64,000 bases of DNA from CBDFNN01 sp965250215 (GCA_965250215.1 CBDFNN010000004.1:4402001-4466000), one strand, 5' to 3'; positions 15,068-24,420 are shown, numbered from the stretch's first letter. Notes: generated by a model not told the origin, from the sequence alone. Numbers and translations: made by a program.

Positions 15068-16492
15068 ATGGTCCAAGTCAGAGACTCCCTTCCCAGCTGC
15101 CGTATCTCAAATCGAGAAACGCTGAGCGCGCTTCGTTTCTGCTGGTGTGACAGGCCACTGCTCTTCGTTTTATTCACAAGTGTTTTGGTCATTCAGCCTA
15201 ACGTCCTCTCGAGTCAGCACTACTTCCGCAATCTAGATTGGTGGTTCGACGAAGAATTATTACTCATTAAGAATCAGCATTTAGAAGAGCAGGGCGGCTA
15301 CCTCTACGATCGCGACCTTCTGCGTAAGTACCGATCGGAAATGGATCACGAATACCATCTCGATTTATCGACCTTCATGAACGATTTCAATTCCATGAGA
15401 GACGATGAACACTCGAGTGTCCGTTTCCGAAATCAATTCAGGAGTTTTGACGTCACCCGATTTGCTTCGCGAGCCTCGATTCAGGTTGAAGGAGTGTTGA
15501 GCGGCCGGCACGAGGCTGTCCTCGGACTACTGGTTCAGGAAGACTTGCAAGCCAATCGATCTAGCGTTGAGATTGGATACCGTTATAGACTGGGGACAAG
15601 ACATCGTGTTGGAGCTTCGCTCACGACGGGACAGGTCAAACCTGATCTCGATCTGACCTTTCACTATGAATGGACGTCAGACAGAATCGGTGACTTTGAT
15701 CTAAGGTTCGTGGCTTTGGATGTTGCGAACAATTTGATCTTCGAAAAGATAGGTGTTGATCCGAGTCTTCAAAATGAAGTGCGCGGATACAGAAAAAAGC
15801 CGCTACTTTTCGCTGCACATTGGTCGAAGAATTACGACAATTGGACATGGGGACTTGTCTTTGGCCTAGGTCCCGAGAGTCGATCTCGGATTCATTTTCT
15901 AGACGACCTCGGCAAGGAGTTTCTCGACAAACGAGGAGTCAGCTTCCTTGGAATCGAGGTAATTCGAAGCAGTCAATACTTAGGAGATTTGCTCTTTTTC
16001 AGCAGCCTGCATAGCGAACATTTCCGACGTCAGGAGTCAAGAGCAGATATTGATACTCAGAGCAATGACCGTAATCTGTCCATCGGTTACAAGTACAAAT
16101 TGCCACTTCTATCCCTTCTCTTGTACTCCGATTTCTACTACGACTTCTATCGAAACACCCGGCTTGAAGAACAAGACGAGGGGACATTCAAGCAACACGA
16201 AAGTCTGGTCAGAATAGGCGTTAAAAAACGATCTCTTGGCTGGGCTTATGGTGCCCGGTTGGAGATCCAAAACCGAAGCTTCGAGAATATCGAATACTTC
16301 TATAGATATCTCCGCTTTCTACCCAACCCGGTCAACAGACGCCTGACATTCACATCTGGCTACCGCTTCAGACCAGATGCTGAATTTGAGTTCGGTTTTA
16401 GTCTCGATCTTGATGGAGACAAGTTCCATTTGGACCGTGGACCCAGGCGCTTTGACGGTGGATTTGGGAGACTGATGTTTGAAATGGAATAG
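15068..16492 (+). CDS. Putative outer-membrane beta-barrel protein, unrecognised family
   Basis: I set the start at ATG 15068; the open frame extends upstream through the end of the EEP gene and is not credible there. The 474-residue protein has an N-terminal hydrophobic segment (LLFVLFTSVLVI) ending near VLSSQ. After that it is a succession of alternating polar/aromatic stretches such as YRYRLGTRHRVGASL, typical of amphipathic beta-strands, and ends in an aromatic strand (RLMFEME). I do not recognise the family. The gene follows the EEP gene by about 80 bases and could share its transcript. Confidence 0.6.
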   Translation: MVQVRDSLPSCRISNRETLSALRFCWCDRPLLFVLFTSVLVIQPNVLSSQHYFRNLDWWFDEELLLIKNQHLEEQGGYLYDRDLLRKYRSEMDHEYHLDLSTFMNDFNSMRDDEHSSVRFRNQFRSFDVTRFASRASIQVEGVLSGRHEAVLGLLVQEDLQANRSSVEIGYRYRLGTRHRVGASLTTGQVKPDLDLTFHYEWTSDRIGDFDLRFVALDVANNLIFEKIGVDPSLQNEVRGYRKKPLLFAAHWSKNYDNWTWGLVFGLGPESRSRIHFLDDLGKEFLDKRGVSFLGIEVIRSSQYLGDLLFFSSLHSEHFRRQESRADIDTQSNDRNLSIGYKYKLPLLSLLLYSDFYYDFYRNTRLEEQDEGTFKQHESLVRIGVKKRSLGWAYGARLEIQNRSFENIEYFYRYLRFLPNPVNRRLTFTSGYRFRPDAEFEFGFSLDLDGDKFHLDRGPRRFDGGFGRLMFEME

Positions 16493-16718
16493 GGGCTCAG
16501 GGGCTCTCTTCAGACAAATGAATAGCGATTGAAATCTATCGGTCGCTATCCCAATTCCAACTCATCACCCAAAACCCAAAACCTCTCCGTAGGGAATATT
16601 CCCACAAATCGTGACGGGTCTCTTCTACCATCTCCCCTGCCTAGACCTGTCCTTCTGCATTCTCTTCTTTTCCTACTATCTGGTTAAGGTCCATATAGAA
16701 CTTTAGACCAATACCAAT

Positions 16719-17999
16719 ATGAATGGTAGCAAGAAAAATCTCGTCATCCTTGGCGCTGGTACAGCTGGCAGCATGATGATGAATAAACTCCACATGGAGT
16801 TGGATCCAGCCGATTGGTCCATAACAGTAATAGATCGAGAGACCAAGCATTACTACCAACCCGGCTTCTTATTCATGCCATTTCAAGGAATTCAGACCAA
16901 GCGAGAAGAAGGAAAAATAGTGCACGATACAGCGTCGCTATTACCAGAAGGTGTTCGTTTCATCCAAAGTGAAGTAGACCAAGTCTTCCCCGAGAGAAAC
17001 TCCATTGGCTTATTTGGTAGACACGAAATCGAATACGACGTCTTGGTTGTCGCAACGGGTGTTCACACCAGCCCAGAAGATACGGAGGGACTCAAGGGTC
17101 CTCTCTGGTACAAAGACATCTTTGACTTCTACACCTATGAGGGAGCTCTGCTTTTGAGCAGACGACTCCAAGATTGGAAAGGAGGACGCCTTGTAATCAA
17201 TCTTGCTGAAAGCGTCATAAAATGTCCAGTCGCACCGCTCGAATTTGCCTTCTTGGCAGATGCTTTTTTCGTTGGAAAGGGAATGAGAGACAAGGTCGAC
17301 ATTGTCTATGTGACACCCTTGTCAGGAGCCTTCACCAGAACCCTCGCAAGTGAGTATTTGAGTGATCTACTTGTTAAGAAAGGCATAGAGGTGATTCCAG
17401 ACTTCTATCTCGAGAAGGTGGACAATGAAAACAGGTATATCGTTTCCTATGATGAGCAAAAAGTCAGATTCGACTTGTTAATCAGCGTACCCGTCAACAA
17501 AGGCGCTGATTGGGTATCGCGATCAGGAATGGAAGATGATGACGACTTAAACCTCGTAAGAACAAACAAGAATACTCTCCAAGCTCTTGGACACGAAAAC
17601 ATTTTTGTAGTCGGAGATGCAAGCAATATTCCAACTTCCAAGGCAGGATCCGTGGCGCATTTTGGTGGCGAGGTCGCATTCGAGAACATTCTCGACTATA
17701 TCAATTGGAGACCTTTATCGGCCAGCTTCGATGGTCATGCAAATTGCTTCATCGAGACGGGATTTGGAAAGGCAAGCCTGATAGACTTTAACTATGATAC
17801 CCAGCCTTTGCCCGGCGTCTTTCCCATGGGTTTTCTGGGTCCGCTCAAGCTTCTAAAAGAAACAAGAATCAATCACTACGGCAAGCTTCTCTTCCGAATG
17901 ATCTACTGGAATTTTCTAGTGAAGGGAAGAAAGCTTCCTTTAGAGTCCAAAATGTCCATGAAGGGCAAAAAGCAACCAACATCAGCGAACCATGACTGA
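16719..17999 (+). CDS. Sulfide:quinone oxidoreductase-like flavoprotein
   Basis: The 426-residue FAD-binding protein begins with GAGTAGS (12-18) and has the second FAD motif GDASNIPTSKAGS near 299. Cys169 (KCPVAPLEF) and Cys343 (ANCFIETG) match the two redox Cys shared by SQR enzymes. The C-terminal end has hydrophobic helices (LLFRMIYWNFL) that can sit in the membrane surface. SQR oxidises sulfide to zero-valent sulfur and passes electrons to quinone. The stop overlaps the start of the TusE-like gene by 8 bases, and a DsrE-like gene follows, so it belongs to a three-gene sulfur operon. Confidence 0.92.
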   Translation: MNGSKKNLVILGAGTAGSMMMNKLHMELDPADWSITVIDRETKHYYQPGFLFMPFQGIQTKREEGKIVHDTASLLPEGVRFIQSEVDQVFPERNSIGLFGRHEIEYDVLVVATGVHTSPEDTEGLKGPLWYKDIFDFYTYEGALLLSRRLQDWKGGRLVINLAESVIKCPVAPLEFAFLADAFFVGKGMRDKVDIVYVTPLSGAFTRTLASEYLSDLLVKKGIEVIPDFYLEKVDNENRYIVSYDEQKVRFDLLISVPVNKGADWVSRSGMEDDDDLNLVRTNKNTLQALGHENIFVVGDASNIPTSKAGSVAHFGGEVAFENILDYINWRPLSASFDGHANCFIETGFGKASLIDFNYDTQPLPGVFPMGFLGPLKLLKETRINHYGKLLFRMIYWNFLVKGRKLPLESKMSMKGKKQPTSANHD

Positions 18000-18303
18000 A
18001 CGAGAAATTGCCGGGCATACTATAGAGGTAAATGAGGAGGGCTATTGCATTAATCCTGAGCAATGGAATCCAGCAATTGCTAGAGTATTGGCTTCAGAGC
18101 TAAAAATACATTTAAGCGAAAGGCACTTCGAGGTTCTTAAAATGCTCAGAGAGAAGCACGCAGCAGGTGTCGCTCTTAGCATTCGACGAATCGGCAAGTC
18201 TGACCTAATTGGAATTAAAGAGTTTTACCAACTCTTTCCTGGCGGACCTCTCAAAATCTCTTCCAAGATCGCCGGCATTCCAAAACCAACAAGCTGTATC
18301 TAA
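17992..18303 (+). CDS. TusE/DsrC-family sulfur carrier protein
   Basis: The 103-residue protein ends in IAGIPKPTSCI, the DsrC/TusE C-terminal arm. The penultimate Cys102 is the persulfide-carrying CysA. Position 91, where true DsrC has the second Cys (CysB), is Ser, so it cannot form the DsrC trisulfide loop and is closer to TusE by that criterion. The role inferred is to accept sulfur from a DsrE-like protein or from SQR product in the cytoplasm. It is translationally coupled to the SQR gene and precedes a DsrE-like gene. Confidence 0.92.
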   Translation: MTEREIAGHTIEVNEEGYCINPEQWNPAIARVLASELKIHLSERHFEVLKMLREKHAAGVALSIRRIGKSDLIGIKEFYQLFPGGPLKISSKIAGIPKPTSCI

Positions 18304-18325
18304 AACTACAAATGAGGAAACCGAC

Positions 18326-18850
18326 ATGAACGTCGTAGCCGAATCAGTACCAAGCACAAAATCGAAACAAGCCAATCCTGTCAAAAAGATGTTAATCATC
18401 TGTGCAAGAGGGACCTTGGAGGACGTCTATGCCGCACTTGTCATGGCAAATGGTGCATTGATGGAAGGAATGAAAGCAAGTATGTTTTTTACATTCTTTG
18501 GTTTGGATGCGATCAAAAAAGATAGCCAGGATAAGCTGCACACGGCAACCGTAGGGAATCCGGCATTCATGCCTAAGCTACCGACAATGATTGGCGGTCT
18601 TCCTGGATTCGAGGCCATGGCATCCAGCACGATGAAAAAGGCGATGGACAAACTCGATATTCCGCCCGTCTCTGAATTCCTCGAAATCATCTCTGCGAGT
18701 GGCGGGAAAATCTACGCGTGCAAACTGGCGACTGATCTTTTCCAACTAGGAAAAGAGGACTTTATTGACGACCTCGAAGACATTATTACCGTAGGCGATC
18801 TCTACGCCATAGCCGGTGAAGAAGAGGGTACGCATATGGTCTTTATATAA
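18326..18850 (+). CDS. DsrE/DsrF-like sulfur-transfer family protein
   Basis: The start is ATG 18326, giving 174 residues. The fold signature is MLIICARGTLEDVYAALVMANGAL, with AFMPKLPTM and a conserved Cys in IYACKLATDL about two thirds along. These match DsrE3-type (large DsrE-like) proteins, which carry persulfide on that Cys and pass it to TusA or DsrC partners. The C-terminus (EEGTHMVFI) is that of the family. The gene lies 22 bases after the TusE-like gene. The first about 20 residues are polar and may be a tail. Confidence 0.88.
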   Translation: MNVVAESVPSTKSKQANPVKKMLIICARGTLEDVYAALVMANGALMEGMKASMFFTFFGLDAIKKDSQDKLHTATVGNPAFMPKLPTMIGGLPGFEAMASSTMKKAMDKLDIPPVSEFLEIISASGGKIYACKLATDLFQLGKEDFIDDLEDIITVGDLYAIAGEEEGTHMVFI

Positions 18851-18861
18851 GGAAGGGTTAG

Positions 18862-18914
18862 AACGAAAAACGAAAGACCGACTTTAAATGCAGCGTCTTT
18901 CGTTTCTCGTTTCT
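18862..18914. repeat. Inverted word arrays (AGAAACG/CGTTTCT family)
   Basis: Left arm 18862-18878 (AACGAAAAACGAAAGAC) pairs with right arm 18895-18911 with one mismatch over 17 bp and a 16-base loop. The right side continues as CGTTTCT words, then TCCTCACT words up to about 18958. It sits between two convergent genes and could also act as a transcription terminator for both. Confidence 0.65.
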
Positions 18915-18968
18915 CGTCAATCTCCTCACTCCCCACTTCCTCACTCCTCACTTCTCAGCCCCCGATTC

Positions 18969-20024
18969 TCACTTCCTTTTCGGTAGCCAACGCCCTTCTG
19001 AATAGACGGAACGAATGTCTGCCAGGACTGCCTCGTCCAAGTAGATGTCCTCGCCAGCTGAAACGTCAACAGCATCAACCGCAGCGATTCTCATATCGTA
19101 ATTTTCCCAGCCCATGTAATCCGTCAGCATCTTCTTGAATTCCGGATCAACGATTCCGTCAATCTCGCCTTCATAGAATCCCCGAGTGGTCCATATTTCT
19201 TGAAATTCTTTAGCTAATGTCTCATCGACTTTCACTTTTTTCTTGTCCTTCCCTTCTGTGAAATAAAGGTTGTTCAAATCATACAAACGAACGAGCTCCG
19301 CAATGGGTGTCTTGTGATCATAGACCGAGAGATCGATATAGTTGTCCATTCCATCATAACCTGCACCATCTCGAACCACGACAAGCGCCGCACTCTGCTC
19401 ACCCCTTTGATCACCACCAGCCTTCCCGCCTGCTACCAATGCATCGAGAAGTCTATCCGCCAAATGTTTACCCTCGCTGGCCTGGAAGGCCCTCGCCATA
19501 GCTTCGACAGTTTTTTCGGACACAAGAATATTTCCTTGAGCCGTGAATCCGTGACCACTAACAACCATCCCTCGATTGTTATATTCTGATCCCACTTTGG
19601 TGATACCTCCCTCTCCATTTCCGATATACCCTCCAGCCCAGTCAAAGCAATTCGCCCCTGTCCAGGTCGCTGCGTTTCCATTCATATCAACCATGCCGAC
19701 CTGCCGCTCCTCTCGCCCAGAATCTCCTTGGGCTACAATAGCCATTGCTTCTGCAGCCGTTGCCCCATTTTTCATGAGCTCCAAGCCTTTTATTCCATAG
19801 TCGACTTCCATAAAACTTTGCGATGCCACAGCTCCTACGCCAGCCTCTAACCAAGGTACAAGCGCTCGTACATTGGGAAACTTTGACTGGACGGCTACAC
19901 CCAGGTCTCCAGTTTCCAAATCCACCGCAACGATTGAAAATGTCGACACAAGAGGCTCATGTGGAGTAAGAGATAGCACTGACAGAGCTGCAGACAGGAC
20001 GAGAAGTCGGACAGTTATTTTCAT
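18969..20024 (-). CDS. DUF1028 family protein with C-terminal peptidoglycan-binding-like domain
   Basis: The 351-residue protein has a signal peptide and starts its domain at STFSIVAVD, as DUF1028 (Ntn-hydrolase-like) proteins do. The pattern GDLGVAVQSKFPNVRALVPWLEAGVGAVASQ follows. The last about 70 residues (from VKVDETLAKEF) match the small peptidoglycan-binding-type domain often found at the end of this family. The enzymatic activity of the family is not established; a hydrolase acting in the periplasm is likely. It is convergent with the sulfur operon and divergent from the DUF4159 gene. Confidence 0.88.
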   Translation of the reverse strand: MKITVRLLVLSAALSVLSLTPHEPLVSTFSIVAVDLETGDLGVAVQSKFPNVRALVPWLEAGVGAVASQSFMEVDYGIKGLELMKNGATAAEAMAIVAQGDSGREERQVGMVDMNGNAATWTGANCFDWAGGYIGNGEGGITKVGSEYNNRGMVVSGHGFTAQGNILVSEKTVEAMARAFQASEGKHLADRLLDALVAGGKAGGDQRGEQSAALVVVRDGAGYDGMDNYIDLSVYDHKTPIAELVRLYDLNNLYFTEGKDKKKVKVDETLAKEFQEIWTTRGFYEGEIDGIVDPEFKKMLTDYMGWENYDMRIAAVDAVDVSAGEDIYLDEAVLADIRSVYSEGRWLPKRK

Positions 20025-20201
20025 TTTCTATAGAGAGTTATTTCCTAAATAGTCCAGCGGGGGCGTGAATCTATTATCAAATACTTAGACCTTATCCACT
20101 GAATCCGTTCGTAAATGTATAGTATCTCAACGAAAGACGAGTAACGAAAAACGACAAACTCATTTGCGAGAACCGAGATTGACTATATCGGTTTAGGTTC
20201 T

Positions 20202-20885
20202 ATGGCCACATTAAATAAAAGCATTGCTCTGATTCTATTGATGCTGCTCGCCCTCCCCATGGAGTCTAGCGCACAAAACGATCTCTATTCTTCCACCATT
20301 GCGCGAGTTAAATACGGCGGCGGCGGCGATTGGTATTCCGATGAGCAATCCCTTCCTGAGCTTCTAAAATTCGTCCGCGAGAATACACTTTTGGATGTCA
20401 ACCCGAAAGAGGATGTCGTAGAGCTGTCCAGCGATCAACTCTTCTCTTATCCCTATCTCTATTTGACGGGTCATGGCAATGTCAGCATGACGGATAGAGA
20501 GGCCATGCGATTGCGGAGGTATTTGACTGAGGGCGGATTCCTTCATATCGATGACAACTACGGACTGGACAAACACATTCGGAGAGAAATGAAAAAGGTG
20601 CTCCCTGAATCTGAATTCATTGAGCTGCCTTTTAACCATCCGATCTACAGCGTACACTTTACATTTTCGAACGGACTTCCTAAAATCCATGAGCACGATG
20701 GGAAACCAGCTCAGGGATTTGGTCTTTTTCACGAAGGGCGGCTTGTAGCGTTCTACAGCTACGAAAGCGATCTCGGAGATGGTTGGGAGCCAGAAAAGGT
20801 TCACAAGAACCCACCAGAAAAACGAAAGATGGCGTTAGAAATGGGCACAAACATTTTGATCTATGCCATGCTTCGGCCGTCCTAA
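20202..20885 (+). CDS. DUF4159 domain protein, exported
   Basis: The 227-residue protein has a signal peptide ending near SSAQ (residues 1-25). The domain signature includes RVKYGGGGDWYSDEQSL, YLTGHGNVSMTDREA and GGFLHIDDNYG. DUF4159 occurs alone in Bacteroidota or at the end of von-Willebrand/BatA-type membrane proteins; the fold resembles a glutamine-amidotransferase-like domain. Its biochemical role is unknown. The next gene starts 17 bases downstream. Confidence 0.88.
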   Translation: MATLNKSIALILLMLLALPMESSAQNDLYSSTIARVKYGGGGDWYSDEQSLPELLKFVRENTLLDVNPKEDVVELSSDQLFSYPYLYLTGHGNVSMTDREAMRLRRYLTEGGFLHIDDNYGLDKHIRREMKKVLPESEFIELPFNHPIYSVHFTFSNGLPKIHEHDGKPAQGFGLFHEGRLVAFYSYESDLGDGWEPEKVHKNPPEKRKMALEMGTNILIYAMLRPS

Positions 20886-20902
20886 CCTCAACAAACGGAA
20901 AA

Positions 20903-21274
20903 TTGAAAACTACGATCGTTTTACTACTAATCTTACTTGGCTTCCTTTATTGGACTAATCCAACACTTGGTGATTTCTCTGAATTCGCCAAGGAATACAG
21001 TAAGGACAAAATCGAAGAGGAGCTAGGAGATACCCCTGTGGGAAATGCTATCGCAAGTATTGTTGGTTCAGGAACTCAGGCTCTAAGCGGTCGAATCGCA
21101 AAACATGACGACTACTACTTCTTCAGTATTTTTACTCTGGGTGGAGTTGAAACTATCACCGGTACGTCCGAAGAAGTTAAAGTAATTGGTTTTGTTAAGA
21201 CCCTCGTTCCTCTGGATGAGCCAGAAAGCTGGGACTTTGTAGGTGACGCTAAGGCAAACTCGGTTTTTGACTGA
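20903..21274 (+). CDS. DUF4359-like membrane-anchored protein
   Basis: TTG 20903 gives 123 residues that begin with one membrane helix (LKTTIVLLLILLGFLYWTNP). The rest fits the DUF4359 pattern: DFSEFAKEY, then KIEEELG, and a DDYYFFSIFTL strand. A longer frame reaching back into DUF4159 is open but overlaps that gene and lacks a reason to be used. The function is unknown; a small envelope protein is likely. It is probably co-transcribed with the DUF4159 gene. Confidence 0.65.
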   Translation: MKTTIVLLLILLGFLYWTNPTLGDFSEFAKEYSKDKIEEELGDTPVGNAIASIVGSGTQALSGRIAKHDDYYFFSIFTLGGVETITGTSEEVKVIGFVKTLVPLDEPESWDFVGDAKANSVFD

Positions 21275-21537
21275 TCGGCATAGCTCGGATTCGATTCAAT
21301 GCATGTCTCGTTCTTGACGCTAGCAACTGGCTTTTAATATCTTCGTGAGTGAATTCTCCTTTCTACCAATACAATGTGGAAGAATTTGAATCGTCGTAAA
21401 TTGGTCGGACTTTCATTCCCTTCAGCCTGAAATAAGTCCTAAATTCAGTTCTCGACTCACTTGAAAAGTTAGAGAACCACAATTTCAAAGCCTGCCTCCT
21501 GGAAAACTCCTCAGAAACGCAGACCAAAATAGATTAC

Positions 21538-22845
21538 ATGCTACATTCCGCAGATCCAGAAATCGCAAAACTCCTTTCGGCCGAACTCGATCGTCAAGAA
21601 GACGGAATCGAGCTTATCGCATCCGAAAACTTCGTCAGTCCTGCCGTTCTGGAGGCTGCCGGATCTGTTCTGACAAACAAGTATGCTGAAGGACTTCCAG
21701 GGAAGCGATACTATGGAGGTTGCAGAGTTGTTGATCAGGTTGAAGACATCGCTAGGGATCGCGCAAAAAAGTTATTCAATTGCGATTGGGTCAATGTCCA
21801 ACCTCACTCAGGTGCGTCAGCAAATGCCGCCGTTTATCTCACTCTTCTAAAGCCTGGTGAGACCTTGCTTGGGCTAAACCTTTCACATGGTGGTCATTTG
21901 ACACATGGTAGTCCCGTCAATTTTTCGGGTCTGATCTACAAGGCCGAGTTTTATGGTCTAGAGAGAGATGGGCCTCTTGAGGGCCGGATCGATATGGACA
22001 AGGTGCGAGACAGAGCTTTGGAAGTCCAGCCTAAAATGATCTCGATCGGGGCATCAGCTTATTCTAGAGATTTCGACTACGCCGCATTTAGATCGATCGC
22101 CGATGAAGTAGGTGCCTTCCTTTGGATGGACATGGCTCACACGGCAGGACTAATCGCATCTAAATTGCTCAACGATCCCATGCCTCACTGCCATATTGTC
22201 TCGACTACGACCCACAAAACCTTGCGAGGCCCTCGAGGCGGGATGCTGCTCATCGGAAAAGACTATGAGAACTCTTTTGGTAAAACCGCAGCAAAGAGTG
22301 GCAGAGTAAAGATGATGTCAGAACTATTCGATTCCTCCGTTTTCCCAGGCACTCAAGGTGGTCCTTTGATGCACATTATCGCAGCTAAAGCCGTTTCCTT
22401 TGGAGAGTGTCTTAAGCCTGATTTTGTCGATTACTCTAAGCAGGTCATTAAGAACGCCTCCGTTATGGCAGAGGAGTTTGTCAAGCGCGGATACAAGATT
22501 GTATCAGGTGGAACAGATAACCACTGTATGTTGGTCGACTTGCGACCGAAGGGAATCACAGGTAAAAAAGCAGAAGCTCTTCTTGGCGAAGCCGAGATCA
22601 CGGTCAATAAAAACATGGTCCCTTTTGACACGGCATCGCCTTTCGTGACAAGTGGAATTCGCCTTGGTAGCCCGGCCATGACATCCCGCGCCTGCGATGA
22701 GGACGCATTTAGAAAAATGGTCGATCTAATGGATCGGGTCTTGAGCAATCCAGACGATGAAAGTGTTCGCGTTAAAGTCAGGTCCGATGTATCGGAACTG
22801 TGTGCGGCTTTTCCGCTATATAAAAGTCTTTTGCAGGAAGCATAG
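21538..22845 (+). CDS. glyA: Serine hydroxymethyltransferase
   Basis: The 435-residue protein shows the whole SHMT pattern: EDGIELIASENFVSP, NKYAEGLPGKRYYGG, NVQPHSGASAN and the PLP lysine Lys227 in TTTHKTLRGPRGG. It interconverts serine and glycine and supplies methylene-tetrahydrofolate in the cytoplasm. The 260-base gap upstream holds no glycine riboswitch that I can recognise. It is followed after nine bases by a phosphoribosyltransferase gene. Confidence 0.98.
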   Translation: MLHSADPEIAKLLSAELDRQEDGIELIASENFVSPAVLEAAGSVLTNKYAEGLPGKRYYGGCRVVDQVEDIARDRAKKLFNCDWVNVQPHSGASANAAVYLTLLKPGETLLGLNLSHGGHLTHGSPVNFSGLIYKAEFYGLERDGPLEGRIDMDKVRDRALEVQPKMISIGASAYSRDFDYAAFRSIADEVGAFLWMDMAHTAGLIASKLLNDPMPHCHIVSTTTHKTLRGPRGGMLLIGKDYENSFGKTAAKSGRVKMMSELFDSSVFPGTQGGPLMHIIAAKAVSFGECLKPDFVDYSKQVIKNASVMAEEFVKRGYKIVSGGTDNHCMLVDLRPKGITGKKAEALLGEAEITVNKNMVPFDTASPFVTSGIRLGSPAMTSRACDEDAFRKMVDLMDRVLSNPDDESVRVKVRSDVSELCAAFPLYKSLLQEA

Positions 22846-22854
22846 ACAAAAAAA

Positions 22855-23460
22855 TTGGCGGCAATTAATCCAGATATAGACGTTTACGAGCTCGGCAACA
22901 TTCTCTACGAGAAGGCGCTGATCAAAAGTAGCGATGAACCTATAACCGACCCGCGAGGTCACTCTATAGGTTGGCTACTCGATACCCGCATGCCCATGCT
23001 GGAAGGACCTGTCTTTAGAGCTGTCGGCAATGTCATTGCTGGCCGGCTCAGAGATCGCGGCATTGAACAAGTGGCCGGCTATGGCTTTGGTGCTTTCCCG
23101 ATCGTGTCTTCGGTAATTTCATCCAGTGAAGGTCCAGATTTAAATGGTGGCTTCATTCGTGAAGTACGCAAAAAGCATGGAAGAAAGCGTCTCATCGAAG
23201 GCCCGCTTACTAAGAAGCTACCTGTCGTTCTTGTGGACGATATCCTCAACAGTGGAAGATCTGCTATCAAAGCAGTGACCTTGATGCGAGATGCCGGATA
23301 CCAAGTTGTTGGTATTTTGACCTTATTCCATTTTTCTTGGGGAGGAGGCAGACAAAGATTGATATCAGAAGGCCTATGGGTCGAATCTTTGCTCGACTTA
23401 ACGCTTAAGAATAGCCAGTCCTCAAACTCCGATGGAGCCAAGGGATTGCCTGAAAAATAA
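22855..23460 (+). CDS. Orotate phosphoribosyltransferase-like protein
   Basis: The 201-residue type I PRTase has the PRPP loop PVVLVDDILNSGRSA (residues about 122-136) and an OPRTase-like flexible loop (REVRKKHGRKRLIEGPL). In the classic pyrE the catalytic loop has a Lys-x-His-Gly; here it is RKKHG. The start is TTG 22855, nine bases after glyA, so translation is likely coupled. It probably makes OMP in pyrimidine synthesis, or acts as a related nucleobase PRTase. Some sequence differences from PyrE keep the symbol open. Confidence 0.78.
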   Translation: MAAINPDIDVYELGNILYEKALIKSSDEPITDPRGHSIGWLLDTRMPMLEGPVFRAVGNVIAGRLRDRGIEQVAGYGFGAFPIVSSVISSSEGPDLNGGFIREVRKKHGRKRLIEGPLTKKLPVVLVDDILNSGRSAIKAVTLMRDAGYQVVGILTLFHFSWGGGRQRLISEGLWVESLLDLTLKNSQSSNSDGAKGLPEK

Positions 23461-23481
23461 ATTCCAGGCTAACGACCTCTA

Positions 23482-24348
23482 ATGGCCTCATCTGTCTCAA
23501 ATATTCTGAAGAAGCTCAAGAAAAAGGACCCCGTCTCTGGAGATGGGCTTCCCGGTCCCGCTGAAATTAAGAGCGAGGAGGAAATGAGTTTCTTGGAGCA
23601 CCTCGAGGAGCTCCGTTGGCGAATAATCAAAGGCATCGCAGGTATACTTCTTGGCACTATAGTCTGTGTGTTTTTCAATCAATGGGTGGTTGACGTTCTT
23701 CTTCTTGGACCGACCCAGCCTGACTTTTTCATGTACAAATTTTTTGGCATCGAGCTGGAAGAGTTTGTACTGCAGAATCGAACTATCACGGGCCAGTTTT
23801 TCGCTTATCTAGGGACCGTAGTTGTTGTAGGAATAATTTTGGGCTCGCCCCTGTTCCTTTATCAGATGTGGGCATTCATTGAACCAGGTCTCTATGCGGA
23901 GGAAAAGTCAAAAATGCGCTTTGTATCCGTGCTCGCGACCTTCTTTTTCATGCTTGGCGTCTCATTTGGCTACCTGATTATCACACCCCTTGCCATGAAC
24001 TTCTTTTCGAGTTTCGAATTGAGTTCGACGATTTCTAATGAGTTTGACATTACGAAGTACTTCAGCATGATGACCATTTGGTCGCTTGGCGCCGGTCTGC
24101 TCTTCGAACTTCCGGTCGTGATATTCTTCTTGTCGAAGATGGGACTTGTAACTCCAGATTTACTGCGCTCATCAAGGAAATATGCCTTTGTCATCATCCT
24201 TGTCATGTCCGCTTTCCTTACCCCTCCAGATCCCGTCACACAAGTCCTCATGGCTATTCCTCTGTTTGGCTTGTATGAGATATCGATCTGGATTAGTGCC
24301 AAGGTCCAGAAAAAGGATCAAGAAGAACTTGATGCAGCTCTAGCATAA
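23482..24348 (+). CDS. tatC: Sec-independent protein translocase TatC
   Basis: The 288-residue protein has the TatC N-terminal signature SFLEHLEELRWRI near residue 36 and six membrane segments, with LIITPLAMNFF and FELPVVIFFLSKMGLV in the second half. TatC recognises twin-arginine signals in the inner membrane. The extra loop (FVLQNRTITGQF) after helix 1 is seen in Bacteroidota homologues. A possible customer in this window is the DUF1501 protein, which carries RRDFL. No tatA/tatB gene is adjacent. Confidence 0.97.
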   Translation: MASSVSNILKKLKKKDPVSGDGLPGPAEIKSEEEMSFLEHLEELRWRIIKGIAGILLGTIVCVFFNQWVVDVLLLGPTQPDFFMYKFFGIELEEFVLQNRTITGQFFAYLGTVVVVGIILGSPLFLYQMWAFIEPGLYAEEKSKMRFVSVLATFFFMLGVSFGYLIITPLAMNFFSSFELSSTISNEFDITKYFSMMTIWSLGAGLLFELPVVIFFLSKMGLVTPDLLRSSRKYAFVIILVMSAFLTPPDPVTQVLMAIPLFGLYEISIWISAKVQKKDQEELDAALA

Positions 24349-24355
24349 GGGCGTC

Positions 24356-24385
24356 CGTGTTCGTGTTCTGTTTTCCGTTCTCCGT
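24356..24385. repeat. Degenerate CGTGTTC word array
   Basis: A chain of CGTGTTC-like words with drift, in the 70-base gap after tatC. It is the same family as the perfect TGTTCCG arrays at 5701 and 54736. Confidence 0.5.
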
Positions 24386-24420
24386 ACGAGTCACATCCTG
24401 AATAGATAACGCCTAGCAAT

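Noticed and set aside
21275..21537. Glycine or folate riboswitch before glyA
   Set aside because: No conserved core or paired aptamer helices could be recognised in the 260-base leader.
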